Assembly (NCBI GenBank): GCA_036262075.1
Contig: DATAJO010000032.1
Coordinates: 1-64,000 of the forward strand
Source: JACDBZ01 sp036262075
GTDB lineage: Bacteria; Chloroflexota; Limnocylindria; QHBO01
Direction of reading: 5' to 3'
DNA: 64,000 bases
Shown: positions 35,019-43,659 of the stretch, in pieces
Layout: each line of letters starts with the position of its first letter
How positions within the stretch are numbered: the first letter of the stretch is position 1
Translations under genes and position numbers: made by a program
Notes under the pieces: generated by a model
What the model was told of the DNA's origin: nothing
The model's database searches: none
The model's input: the letters and a program-made list of their open reading frames with translations, nothing else

Positions 35019-35638
35019 CAGCGCACCCCGGCCGGGACCCCGTCGAGGCGACCGCTGGCGAACGCGGCGAGCAGCGCCCGACCCGCGGCGCTCGACTTCT
35101 CGGGATGGAACTGCGTGCCGGTGATCGCGCCAATCCGCAGGAGCGACGGGAACGTGAAGCCGTCGACCGTCGTGCGGCCGGCGACCGCGGCCGGGTCCGC
35201 ATCGGTCCAGTAGCCGTGGACGAAATACGCGTCGAAGGCGCCGCCGCCCGCCAGGCGGACCTCGTTCCAGCCGATGTGCGGCACCTGGCGCGGACCGCCG
35301 GACTCGGGCGACGGGAAGGCACGGCATCGGCCGGCGATGAGCGCCAGGCCGGGCGCCTCGCCCTCGTCGGAGCCCTCGAGCAGGAGCTGCGCCCCGAGGC
35401 ACACCCCGAGCAGCGGCCTGCCGGCCGCTCCCCAGGCGCGAATCGGCTCCCACATCCGGCGCTCGGTCAGCGCCTCCACGGCCGACGGCGCGGCGCCGAC
35501 CCCGGGCACGACCACCCGCTCGGCGGCGGCCAGCCCCTCCGGCGTGGCGACGAGGGACGCATCGGCCCCGACGGCCTCGAGCGCGCGGAGGACGGAGCGC
35601 GTGTTTCCGGCGCCGTAGTCGACGACGGCGATCGTCAC
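35018..35638 (-). CDS. hisH: Imidazole glycerol phosphate synthase, glutamine amidotransferase subunit
   Basis: A 206-residue class I amidotransferase that supplies ammonia to HisF. The nucleophile is Cys80 in GVCLGAQ, with the His/Glu pair in QFHPEKS. The start is GTG 35638, overlapping the hisB stop as GTGA. Confidence 0.95.
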   Translation of the reverse strand: MTIAVVDYGAGNTRSVLRALEAVGADASLVATPEGLAAAERVVVPGVGAAPSAVEALTERRMWEPIRAWGAAGRPLLGVCLGAQLLLEGSDEGEAPGLALIAGRCRAFPSPESGGPRQVPHIGWNEVRLAGGGAFDAYFVHGYWTDADPAAVAGRTTVDGFTFPSLLRIGAITGTQFHPEKSSAAGRALLAAFASGRLDGVPAGVR

Positions 35639-36237
35639 CGGAGCGTCCCCTTGCTGCTCGGCACGGCATCGGTCCCGGCGAGGCGCGGATCGGGCTCCCA
35701 CGCCTGCCGCAGGGCGCGCGCCAGCGACTTCATGCCGCCCTCGGCGAGGTGATGGGTCGAGCGAGCCTTGCGGACCTCGAGATGGACCGATGCGCGCGCT
35801 TCGCGCGCGAGCGTCTCGACGAAATGCGGCCACAGCTCGAGCCAGGCGTTCGCCGCCGTCAGTGGGTCCGGCACCGGCTCGACGTCGGCGTACGAGCGGC
35901 CACCGAGATCGACCGCGCACAGGGCCAGCGCCTCGTCCATCGGCAGCCGAATGTCGCCGTAGCGACGGATGCCGATGCGCTCGCCGAGCGCCTCGTCGAT
36001 CGCGCGGCCGAGGACGAGCGCGGTGTCCTCGACGGTGTGGTGCTCGTCGATGTGCGTGTCGCCGGACGCGCGGACCTCGAGGTCGACGAGCGCGTGGCGC
36101 GCGAACAGGGTCAGGAGGTGCTCGAGGAAGCCGATCGGCGTCTCGATATCGGCCTGTCCGGTGCCGTCGAGGTCGATCCGGACGCGAACCTGGGTCTCGG
36201 CCGTGGTGCGCTCGACCGTGGCCGTGCGGGACGTCAT
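35635..36237 (-). CDS. hisB: Imidazoleglycerol-phosphate dehydratase
   Basis: A 200-residue dehydratase with the repeated manganese-binding motifs GFLEHLL and DTHIDEHHTVED in the first half and LWPHFVET, RKARSTHHLAE in the second. It is monofunctional, without a phosphatase domain, so histidinol phosphatase must be encoded elsewhere. The ATG overlaps the stop of the hisDC fusion. Confidence 0.96.
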   Translation of the reverse strand: MTSRTATVERTTAETQVRVRIDLDGTGQADIETPIGFLEHLLTLFARHALVDLEVRASGDTHIDEHHTVEDTALVLGRAIDEALGERIGIRRYGDIRLPMDEALALCAVDLGGRSYADVEPVPDPLTAANAWLELWPHFVETLAREARASVHLEVRKARSTHHLAEGGMKSLARALRQAWEPDPRLAGTDAVPSSKGTLR

Positions 36238-38669
36238 GCGAGCACCTCCTTCAGTGCGGCGAGCAGCCGCTCTTCTTCCCCGTCGAGCCGCGCCGTGACG
36301 CGCAGCCAGCCGGCCATCGGGCCGGCGTCGTAGCGACGCACCGCCACGCCGCGAGCGAGGAGCTGCTCGTCGACGTCGGCCGCATCGCGGCCGGCGGGCC
36401 GGAAGGCGACCGAGTTCGTCCGCGACGGCAGCACCTCGGCATCGGTCGCGCGCAGCGCATCGGCCAGGCGGTTGCGGGCCTCGATGATGCGCAGCCGTCG
36501 CTCCCGGGCCGCATCCTCGTCGCCGAGGGCGGCGAGGGCCAGCGCCTCCGAGGTGGCAGCCATCGACAGCGGCAGCCGGATGGCGTCGAATCGATCGGCG
36601 AGGCCGTCGGGCACGACGAGGTAGCCGACCCGGGCGCTCGCCATGGCGTACGCCTTCGAGAACGAGCGCAGGACGAGCACGTTCGGCAGCTCGCGCTGGA
36701 GCTGGATGGCCGACGTCGAGAACGGCGGCACGCCGGCCTCGTCCTCGACGAAGTCGAGGTACACCTCGTCGACCACGACGAGCGCCGGCAGGCCATCGGC
36801 GATGGCGCGGATCTCGTCGACCGGCGTCACGTCGCCGGTCGGGTTGTTCGGGGTGCAGATCCAGACCAGCCGCGCCGCCTCGCGCTCGGCGGCCTCCCGG
36901 ATCTCGTCCGGGCCCAGGCGGCAGGCGAGGTCGCGCCGCGGCAGCGCCACGATCCGCGCGCCGGTGAGCTTGGCCTCGACGGCGAACATCGCGAACGTCG
37001 GGGTCGGGATGACGACCGCGTCGCCCTCGCCGAGGGTGGCGGTGCTCACCAGCCGGATGAGCTCGTCGGCGCCCGCACCGGGCACGATCTGCCTCGGATC
37101 GACGCCCAGGCGCTCCGCCAGCGCCGACCGCAGCGTGACGTAGGCGAGGTCGCCGTACTCCGGGATCCGGTTCGGCGGGAAGCCGTTGAGTGCTTTGGCT
37201 GCGCCCGGGAGCGCACCACCGCCGAGGGTGTTCATGTCGGCCCGCACGACCTGCTCGACGCCGATGCCGGCGCGCGCGGCCAGCTCCTCGTCCGACGGCT
37301 CGGCCGGGTAGGCCTCGACCGGCTTGGGCCGGCGCAGGAGGTCGACCGGGTCGTCCGGCTCCTGGGTCGCTGCCGTTGCGCGGTCCGCGCGAGCGGTGAC
37401 GCTGGCACCATGCGCGGCAAGCCCTTCGGCCGCGGCGATGGCCGCGACCGTCGGTGCGATGCCGGCGACGCCGGCCGGCGTGAGGCGCTGCACCTCGGTC
37501 CAGCGGCCGAACGTCTCGACGCCGACCCCGCTCCAGGCGCGCGCGGCACCGCCGGTCGGCAGGACGTGGTTCGTGCCGCTCGCGTAGTCGCCGGCGGCGA
37601 TCGGCGACCACGGGCCGATGAACACGGCGCCGGCATTCCGAACGCGCTCCGCCAGCGCGTCGGCATCGGCGCACTGGAGGCTGACGTGCTCGGCCGCGAT
37701 GGCGTCGACCACGGCCAGGCCCTCCTCCGGGCCGCGCACCAGGACCGCGCGGCCGTGCTGCCGGAGGGTCGCCATGGCGCGCTCGCCGGTGGCGAGGGTC
37801 GCGGCGGCCGTCGGGAGCGCGGTGTCGACGGCGTCGAGGAAGGCGGCGTCCGGTGAGACGACGATGGAGACCGAGTCGGGGCCGTGCTCGGCCTGGGCCA
37901 GGAGGTCGAGCGCGACGAGCTGGGGGTCGGCGGTCGCATCGGCGAGGACGACGGCTTCCGATGGTCCCGCCGGGAGGTCGATGGCGACCCGGTCGGCGAC
38001 GAGCCGCTTCGCGGCGGTGACGTAGGCGTTGCCCGCGCCGAGGATCTTGTCGACGGCCGGGACCGATGCGGTGCCGAAGGCGAGGGCGGCGATCGCCTGT
38101 GCCCCGCCCGCGCGCAGGATGCGGGTCACGCCCGCAATGCGCGCCGCGACGAGGATCGACGACGCGACGCTGCCGTCCGGCCCCGGCGGCGTGACGACGA
38201 TGACGTCGTCGACCCCGGCGAGCGCGGCCGGGATGCCGACCATGAGGACCGACGACGCGTACGCGGCCCGACCGCCGGGAACGTAGGCCCCGACGCGCTC
38301 GAGCGGGCGCCAGCGGCGCCAGGCCGTGATGCCAGGCGCGGTCCGGACGCGCCGATCCTGGCGCAGCGCGTCGCGCTGGTCGGCGTGGTAGCGGCGGATG
38401 GCGCGGGCGGCGGCCTCGAGCGCGTCCTCCAGGGCCGGGGCGACGGTGGCATCGGCGATGGCATCGGCCTCGAGCCAGGGCGAGGCGAGGTCCGCCCTGT
38501 CGAAGCGTGCCGTCAGCTCGCGGAGGGCGGCGTCGCCGCGGGTCCGGACGTCGGCCACGATGGCCGCCACGTCCGCGTCGGGAGCCGAGGGACGGAGCGC
38601 GGCCAGCCAGTCGCGACGCGCGTCGGCGTCGAGTGCGGACCAGTCGATCCGCGGCAGCGTGTCGCTCAT
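36234..38669 (-). CDS. hisDC: Fused histidinol dehydrogenase (HisD) and histidinol-phosphate aminotransferase (HisC)
   Basis: One 811-residue frame. Residues 1-430 are HisD with all key residues: Gln259, His262, Asp361 and His420 for zinc, and Glu327/His328 for catalysis. Residues 445-811 are HisC with CTPNNPTG (605-612), VVVDEVYLDF, and the PLP lysine Lys672 in SFSKAYAMASARVG. The join (425-450) is an Ala/Asp/Pro-rich linker. No stop lies between, and no ATG, GTG or TTG occurs in frame from residue 424 until GTG at 475, which would remove conserved HisC sequence. The ATG overlaps the hisG stop. The products act at steps 7 and 9-10 of the pathway, not adjacent steps. A normal hisD-hisC order is common; fusion is not. 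Confidence 0.93.
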   Translation of the reverse strand: MSDTLPRIDWSALDADARRDWLAALRPSAPDADVAAIVADVRTRGDAALRELTARFDRADLASPWLEADAIADATVAPALEDALEAAARAIRRYHADQRDALRQDRRVRTAPGITAWRRWRPLERVGAYVPGGRAAYASSVLMVGIPAALAGVDDVIVVTPPGPDGSVASSILVAARIAGVTRILRAGGAQAIAALAFGTASVPAVDKILGAGNAYVTAAKRLVADRVAIDLPAGPSEAVVLADATADPQLVALDLLAQAEHGPDSVSIVVSPDAAFLDAVDTALPTAAATLATGERAMATLRQHGRAVLVRGPEEGLAVVDAIAAEHVSLQCADADALAERVRNAGAVFIGPWSPIAAGDYASGTNHVLPTGGAARAWSGVGVETFGRWTEVQRLTPAGVAGIAPTVAAIAAAEGLAAHGASVTARADRATAATQEPDDPVDLLRRPKPVEAYPAEPSDEELAARAGIGVEQVVRADMNTLGGGALPGAAKALNGFPPNRIPEYGDLAYVTLRSALAERLGVDPRQIVPGAGADELIRLVSTATLGEGDAVVIPTPTFAMFAVEAKLTGARIVALPRRDLACRLGPDEIREAAEREAARLVWICTPNNPTGDVTPVDEIRAIADGLPALVVVDEVYLDFVEDEAGVPPFSTSAIQLQRELPNVLVLRSFSKAYAMASARVGYLVVPDGLADRFDAIRLPLSMAATSEALALAALGDEDAARERRLRIIEARNRLADALRATDAEVLPSRTNSVAFRPAGRDAADVDEQLLARGVAVRRYDAGPMAGWLRVTARLDGEEERLLAALKEVLA

Positions 38670-39541
38670 CGCATGACCTTCTCGATCGGGACGACGAGGA
38701 TGTCGCGGGCGCCGGCGGCCTTCAGGGCCGGCACGATGCGCCACAGCTGGCTGCGCTCGACGACCGAGTGGATCGCGATCTGGGTCGGGTCGGCCAGCGG
38801 CATGACCGTCGGGCCGCTGAGCCCGGGGATGATCGAGCGGATCCGATCGAGCGCCGCGGCCGGCGCGTTCATCATCATGTACTCGCGTCCGCGGGCGTCG
38901 AGGACGCTGCGGAGCATGTCGACGAGGGCACCGATGCGCTCGTCGGCCTCGGCGGTCCCGTCGCGCGCGACGAGCACCGCCTCCGAGGCAAGCAGCGTGG
39001 CGATCGGCTTCAGGCCGTTCATGCGCAGCGTGGAGCCGGAGGCGACGAGGTCGACGACCGCGTCGGCCACGCCGAGCTGCGGGGTGACCTCGACGGCGCC
39101 GCGCACCTCGACGACCTGGGCCGCGACGCCGCAGCCCTCGAGGTAGGCACCGGTCACGCGCGGGAACGAGGTCGCGATGCGGCGGCCCCGGAGCGCCTCG
39201 ACCGTCTGCGCGTCGCCGTCGCGCGGCACGGCCAGCACGAGCGAGCACGCGCCGAAGCCGAGCGGCAGGATCGTGCGCAGCTCGCCGCCGTGCTCGGCGA
39301 TGAGATCGGCGCCGGACAGCCCGAGCTCGACGAGCCCATCGGCGACGTACTCGGCTATGTCCTCGGTGCGCACGAACAGGAGCTCGAGGTCCGCGTTGGC
39401 GACCGACGCGCTCAGCCGGCGTTCGGACAGCTCGAACTCGAGGCCCGCCGCGCGAAGCAGCTCGACGGCCGGCTCGGCCAGCCGCCCCTTGTTCGGCACG
39501 GCCAGGCGCAGCGCGCCGTTCGTCGTTCCGTTGGCGGTCAC
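38666..39541 (-). CDS. hisG: ATP phosphoribosyltransferase, long form
   Basis: A 291-residue first enzyme of histidine synthesis. The catalytic part begins LRLAVPNKGRL and contains the phosphate loop VASGSTLRMNGL. The last about 75 residues form the regulatory HisG C-terminal domain that binds histidine, so no HisZ is needed. The start is GTG 39541, overlapping the yerC stop (GTGA). Confidence 0.95.
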   Translation of the reverse strand: MTANGTTNGALRLAVPNKGRLAEPAVELLRAAGLEFELSERRLSASVANADLELLFVRTEDIAEYVADGLVELGLSGADLIAEHGGELRTILPLGFGACSLVLAVPRDGDAQTVEALRGRRIATSFPRVTGAYLEGCGVAAQVVEVRGAVEVTPQLGVADAVVDLVASGSTLRMNGLKPIATLLASEAVLVARDGTAEADERIGALVDMLRSVLDARGREYMMMNAPAAALDRIRSIIPGLSGPTVMPLADPTQIAIHSVVERSQLWRIVPALKAAGARDILVVPIEKVMR

Positions 39542-39831
39542 GGCTGGCGCTTCTTGGCGGTGCGGCGTCGGCGCTCCATGACGAGCCGATACCCGTCGCG
39601 GCCGTAGCGCAGCCACTGGTTCACACGGCTGATCGTCGCGCTCGACGCCCCGGTGCGGGCGCTGATGTCCTGGTAGCTGACGCCCTCGTCGAGGAGCCGC
39701 GCCACTTCCCAGCGCTCGGCGAACGAGCGCAGCTCGTTCACCGTGCACAGGTCGCGCAGGAACCGAAGCGCCTCGTCCTCGTCGCGCAGCGACGCGACGG
39801 CATCGGCGAGATCACGGGTCGCATCGGTCAT
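39538..39831 (-). CDS. yerC: YerC/YecD family TrpR-like regulator, probable histidine operon repressor
   Basis: A 97-residue helical protein of the TrpR superfamily, with CTVNELRSFAERWEVARLL followed by the helix-turn-helix (VSYQDISARTGASSATISRVNQW). Comparative genomics has assigned such proteins as histidine regulators (HisR) in other Gram-positive groups; I rely on memory for that. It is the first gene of the his operon, and a perfect inverted repeat covers the promoter, which fits autoregulation. I choose ATG 39831, with GAGGAT 8 nt upstream. The longer start at 39897 would lie inside the promoter repeat. Confidence 0.88.
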   Translation of the reverse strand: MTDATRDLADAVASLRDEDEALRFLRDLCTVNELRSFAERWEVARLLDEGVSYQDISARTGASSATISRVNQWLRYGRDGYRLVMERRRRTAKKRQP

Positions 39832-39895
39832 CCAGCGATCCTCGCCGGTTTGAGCCGATTGATCGCGGGCCTCGTAGGTCACACTCTGCTCTGGC

Positions 39896-39919
39896 ATTGC
39901 TTTAGCACGCTAAAGCAAT
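39896..39919. promoter_or_regulatory. Perfect inverted repeat: probable operator of the his operon
   Basis: Arms ATTGCTTTAGC (39896-39906) and GCTAAAGCAAT (39909-39919) with a 2-bp spacer AC. It is an AT-rich island in a GC-rich region and covers the -10 box and expected start point of the promoter. A dimeric TrpR-like protein would fit such a site. Confidence 0.85.
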
Positions 39920-39935
39920 AGCCCAGCAGTGTCAA
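39907..39935 (-). promoter_or_regulatory. Promoter of the his operon
   Basis: TTGACA at 39935-39930, a 17-nt spacer, and TAGCGT at 39912-39907. It is the only consensus -35 I found in the window. The expected start near 39900 leaves a leader of about 70 nt before the yerC ATG at 39831. Confidence 0.75.
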
Positions 39936-39958
39936 CCTCCGGTGCCGCGGAGGCCCCG

Positions 39959-41443
39959 TCAGGCGGTAGAGCCGTCCTCCACGACGGGCGCGGCACGCGG
40001 CCAGCGCAGCGTGAACACGGCACCCGGGCGGCGCTGCTCGAGCTGCACCGAGCCGCCCATCGCGTTCATCGTGGCGTTCACGAGGTAGAGGCCGAGCCCG
40101 AGGCCACGGCTTCCCCCGACCCGGTCGTGGAACAGGACGTCGGCCACCTCGTCGGCGATGCCCGGACCCTCGTCCCGGACGCGGAGGGCGACCGGGTCGC
40201 CATCGGTGACCTCGACGTGGATGGGCGTGCCCGGATTCGCGTAGCGATCGGCGTTGGTGAGCAGGTTCGTGATCGCCTGCTCGGTGAGCGGACGGTCGCC
40301 GATGACCCGGATGCGGGAGGAAATCGAGACCTCGACGTCGCGCTCGCTCCCCCGCGCCCGCAACCGCTCGATGGCGGAGGCGATGGCCGGTGCCAGGTCG
40401 AACGGCTCGCGCAGGGCCTCGACCCGGCCACTGTCGGCGCGCGAGTAGAGCTCGAGCCGCTCGAGGATGCCGATGGCGGCATCGACCGACTCGTGTGCGC
40501 GCTGCGCGTGGCCGGCGGCGCGCGACGGAAGGTCCGGATCGCGCTGCGCGAGCTCGATGCGCGCCTTGGCCACGGCCAGCGGGTTGCGCAGCTCGTGCGC
40601 GACGAAGGCGGCGAAGCGCGACAGCCGGCGGCGCATGTCCTCTTCCTTGCCGACGTCGCGCAGCAGGAGCACGGCGCCGCCACCGGGGATCGGCGTGCCC
40701 TCGACGTCGACGAGGACGTCGCGCCCGGAGAGCGGCACGCGCAGGATGAGCCGGAGGCGGATCGGCCCCGCCTGGGCCAGGCGCTGGGGCCACTCGGCCG
40801 GATCGAGGGGCCGGTTCCGCTCGTCACGGGGCTCGGCGAACCGGCCCCATTCGTCGATCGGCCGCTCGACGAAGGCCCGACCGAAGAGCCGCAGCGCGGC
40901 GCGGTTGCCGTAGGTGCCGCGCAGCTCGGGGTCGTACACGATGAGCGGCTCGGGAATCGCCTCGGCCACCTCCTCGAGCCGCGCCCGCTCGCGCTCGACC
41001 TCGACGAGGGCCACGTCGAGCTCGTGCCGCGTGCGCTCGAGCCGGATCCGCTCGGCCTTGGCCGCCTCCTCGGCCGCATGACTCGCGGCGAGCGCCTCGC
41101 TCGCCATCTGGCGCGCCACCTCCCCGCGGCGCACGAGGAGCACGATGAGCGGCGACCCGAAGACGAGCGCCAGGAGCCGCACGAGGTCGGTCGGGTCGTA
41201 CTGCTCGCGGGCCACCGGCAGTGCGGCGTCGACGAGCATGACGGTCGATCCCGCGACGTACGCCCACAGGGCCGCCTTCGCGCCGAGGAGCAGGCCGACG
41301 AGCGCGATCGACAGCACGAGCAGGACGGTGAACGGGATCCGGTCGCCCGTCGGATCGGCGATGGCGATGCCGAGGGCGCACATCCCGCCGCCGACGATGG
41401 CGCCGAGGATGGCCGGGACATCGGGAATGATCAGGCGACGCAT
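39959..41443 (-). CDS. Orphan sensor histidine kinase with PAS domain
   Basis: A 494-residue kinase. Residues 8-95 hold about four membrane segments, residues 115-160 a coiled coil, residues 160-270 a PAS-like domain (PEPLIVYDPELRGTYGN). The H-box is FVAHELRNPLAV, followed by N-box NLLTNADRYA, G1 DEGPGIAD and G2 GLGLGLYLV. No response regulator is adjacent. The ATG follows a GAGGGAGGG site and lies 25 nt from the J-domain gene stop, so the two are co-transcribed. The signal is unknown. Confidence 0.9.
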   Translation of the reverse strand: MRRLIIPDVPAILGAIVGGGMCALGIAIADPTGDRIPFTVLLVLSIALVGLLLGAKAALWAYVAGSTVMLVDAALPVAREQYDPTDLVRLLALVFGSPLIVLLVRRGEVARQMASEALAASHAAEEAAKAERIRLERTRHELDVALVEVERERARLEEVAEAIPEPLIVYDPELRGTYGNRAALRLFGRAFVERPIDEWGRFAEPRDERNRPLDPAEWPQRLAQAGPIRLRLILRVPLSGRDVLVDVEGTPIPGGGAVLLLRDVGKEEDMRRRLSRFAAFVAHELRNPLAVAKARIELAQRDPDLPSRAAGHAQRAHESVDAAIGILERLELYSRADSGRVEALREPFDLAPAIASAIERLRARGSERDVEVSISSRIRVIGDRPLTEQAITNLLTNADRYANPGTPIHVEVTDGDPVALRVRDEGPGIADEVADVLFHDRVGGSRGLGLGLYLVNATMNAMGGSVQLEQRRPGAVFTLRWPRAAPVVEDGSTA

Positions 41444-41468
41444 CGACCCTCCCTCGCAGCTCGACTAC

Positions 41469-42611
41469 TCACACGGCCACCGGTGGCGACCGTCGCCGGG
41501 CACGCGCCAGGCGCTCGCGGGCGGCCGAGATGCGGCGCCACGGCGTGGCGACGCGTCGCGGGTCGAGCGCCTCGGGATGCTCACCGCGCGCGATCTCGGC
41601 CAGCAGCGCGGAGGCCCGGTCGAGCTGGCCGCCCTCGGTGAGGAGCTGGACGAGGCTGAACCATCGGCCCGGCTCGGTGATCGGCTCCTGCATCGCGCGC
41701 TCGAGGAGCTCGGCGGCACGTTCCTCGTTCCCGGCCCGCCGGTGGGCGGCGATCGCCGCCCGGTAGTCGGTGTACGAGGGCGGCATGCCGATCGACTCGA
41801 GGAAGTTGAGGAGCAGCTCGGCGTTCTCGGCACGCTCCTGGACGTGCCCGCGGCGGACGTGCGCGTCGCGGAATTCGCCGAGCAGGACGCGCGATTCGCG
41901 CTCGGCCCATCGGCGCTGTGGGGAGCCCTCCGGGAAGCGTCGTGCCAGGTCGCCGAGGACCATCGCGCCACGCAGCTCCTCGCCGGCGGCGATGTACGCG
42001 TCGCGCAGGCCGAGCTCGACGATCTCCGCCAGCGGCGGCCCGAGCTCGAGCATCCGCTCCAGCGCCCCGAGCCAGTCGTCGATCCGGCCCCGCTCGGCGT
42101 AGTGGCGGGCGGCGTAGCGGAGCCAGTAGCGCTCGTTGTGCGTGCGCCAATCCTCGCCGGCGATGTGGTGCTCGACGATCCATCGGTCCTGGGCGGTCGG
42201 CCCGGCCATGAACACCTCGGCCGGGACGCGGAAGCCCGCCACCGAGCGCCATTGCGGCTGGTGCCAGGGGCTCGGGGGCGGAGGCCCCAGCGGACCGCGG
42301 CGATGCCGGGGGCGCGGCCGCCGCATCGGCTCGCCATCCTCCAGCGGCCAGTCGAGCAGCTCGGCCGTGCCGGTCTCGAGGGCGTGGTCGTAGTGGAGCC
42401 GCCGGACCGGGTCGCGGAGCTCGGCCCAGGCGCGGTTGAGGAGCGACGTCCGTCGGGTCGCGACCTCCGACGAGGGGGCACGGTCGGGGTGGTGACGCAG
42501 GACCGACTCACGAAACGCGGCCCGGAGCTCCTCGGCCGTCGCCGACGGCGACGCCCCGAGCACCTCGTAGTAGTCACGCGCCTCGTCGTGCACCTCGCTG
42601 CGGGCGGACAT
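41469..42611 (-). CDS. J-domain (DnaJ-like) protein
   Basis: A 380-residue protein with an N-terminal J domain (residues 12-75) carrying the HPD motif (41-43), which stimulates DnaK ATPase. The rest is Arg-rich and helical, perhaps TPR-like, with no zinc-finger domain, so it is not a canonical DnaJ. The TAGACT box 7 nt upstream of ATG 42611 fixes this start over the ATG at 42680. It is transcribed with the sensor kinase. Confidence 0.82.
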   Translation of the reverse strand: MSARSEVHDEARDYYEVLGASPSATAEELRAAFRESVLRHHPDRAPSSEVATRRTSLLNRAWAELRDPVRRLHYDHALETGTAELLDWPLEDGEPMRRPRPRHRRGPLGPPPPSPWHQPQWRSVAGFRVPAEVFMAGPTAQDRWIVEHHIAGEDWRTHNERYWLRYAARHYAERGRIDDWLGALERMLELGPPLAEIVELGLRDAYIAAGEELRGAMVLGDLARRFPEGSPQRRWAERESRVLLGEFRDAHVRRGHVQERAENAELLLNFLESIGMPPSYTDYRAAIAAHRRAGNEERAAELLERAMQEPITEPGRWFSLVQLLTEGGQLDRASALLAEIARGEHPEALDPRRVATPWRRISAARERLARARRRSPPVAV

Positions 42612-42618
42612 TCGTCCG

Positions 42619-42624
42619 AGTCTA
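42619..42624 (-). promoter_or_regulatory. Putative -10 box of the J-domain gene
   Basis: TAGACT preceded by CGC, ending 7 nt before the ATG at 42611, with no ribosome site between. Confidence 0.55.
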
Positions 42625-42656
42625 GCGTCACCGGTTCCCGTCCCGACGGCATTGGG

Positions 42657-42662
42657 TATGCT
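42657..42662 (+). promoter_or_regulatory. Putative -10 box of the cphB-cphA operon
   Basis: TATGCT preceded by GGG, ending 7 nt before ATG 42670. The candidate start codons at 42652 and 42658 would lie within or before this box. Confidence 0.55.
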
Positions 42663-42669
42663 GCGCGGC

Positions 42670-43659
42670 ATGCCTGCCACGCCCAGCCCCGGGCAGGCCC
42701 GGGCCGGTCATCTCCTCATCATCGGCGGCGCCGAGGACAAGCTGCGCCAGCGGCAGATCCTGACGCGCTTCGCGACGCTCGCCGGCGGGACCGATGCGCG
42801 CGTGGTCGTCATCTCGACCGCGTCGTCGCTCGGCGACGAGGCGACCGAGCTCTACCTGTCCCTCTTCCGCCAGCTCGGCATCACCGACGTGCGCGGCATG
42901 CGCCCGCTCGTCCGCGACGACGCGAACGACAAGCGCCTGGTGAGCATGGTCTCCGACGCGACCGCGATCTTCCTGACCGGCGGCAACCAGCTGCGACTGT
43001 CGAGCGTGATCGGCGGCACGGCCCTGGGCCGCGCCATCGCCGAGCGCCACCGGCACGGGGCGATCGTCGCCGGCACGAGCGCGGGGGCATCGGCCATTGC
43101 CAGCCACATGGTCGCCTTCGGCACGAGCGGTGCCACCCCGAAGCAGCGCATGACCCAGATGAGCGCCGGGCTCGGGCTGCTGCCCGGCGTGCTCATCGAC
43201 CAGCATTTCGAGCAGCGCAACCGGTTCGGCCGCCTCCTCGCCCTCGTCGCGCAGTCGCCGGCGCTGCTCGGCATCGGCATCGACGAGGACACCGCCGCGC
43301 TCGTCAGCCCGAAGGGCGTCCTGGAGGTGCTCGGCAAGGGATCGGTCACCATCCTCGACCCGGCCTATATCCAGACCGATGCGTATGAGGTCAAGCGCCA
43401 CCGGCCGATCATGGTCTCCGGCGTCGTCCTCCACTCGCTGCCGTCCGGCTACCGCTTCGACCTCAAGCGCCGCAAGCTCATGGCGCCCTTGCGCCCGGTG
43501 TCGGCGACCGACCGCGAGCTGGCGAGCCTCCAGGCCGCGACGGCGAACACGCGGCGGCTCATCCGGCGCATCGCCGCCGAGGGGGCCGATGACACCGCGC
43601 CCGAGCGCTCGCGTCGCCGCGCGATGCGGGCCAGGCGCATGGAGGAGGCGAGCGAGTGA
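42670..43659 (+). CDS. cphB: Cyanophycinase
   Basis: A 329-residue serine exopeptidase of the peptidase E-like family S51. The nucleophile is Ser137 in GTSAGA (135-140), and the family stretches LIIGGAEDK, FLTGGNQLRL and GLGLLPGVLIDQHFEQRNR are clear. It cleaves cyanophycin into beta-Asp-Arg dipeptides. No signal peptide is seen, so it acts on intracellular granules. The Arg-rich tail is somewhat longer than usual. Its stop overlaps the start of cphA (GTGA). Confidence 0.94.
   Translation: MPATPSPGQARAGHLLIIGGAEDKLRQRQILTRFATLAGGTDARVVVISTASSLGDEATELYLSLFRQLGITDVRGMRPLVRDDANDKRLVSMVSDATAIFLTGGNQLRLSSVIGGTALGRAIAERHRHGAIVAGTSAGASAIASHMVAFGTSGATPKQRMTQMSAGLGLLPGVLIDQHFEQRNRFGRLLALVAQSPALLGIGIDEDTAALVSPKGVLEVLGKGSVTILDPAYIQTDAYEVKRHRPIMVSGVVLHSLPSGYRFDLKRRKLMAPLRPVSATDRELASLQAATANTRRLIRRIAAEGADDTAPERSRRRAMRARRMEEASE

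Noticed and set aside
37234..37247. Separate hisC start at GTG (residue 475) or ATG (residue 479) within the hisDC frame
   Set aside because: It would remove the conserved N-terminal arm of HisC and leave about 50 extra residues on HisD; no ribosome site precedes it.
39538..39897. Longer yerC start at ATG 39897
   Set aside because: The ATG lies inside the operator at or beyond the predicted transcription start; ATG 39831 has a GAGGAT site and gives the usual family length.
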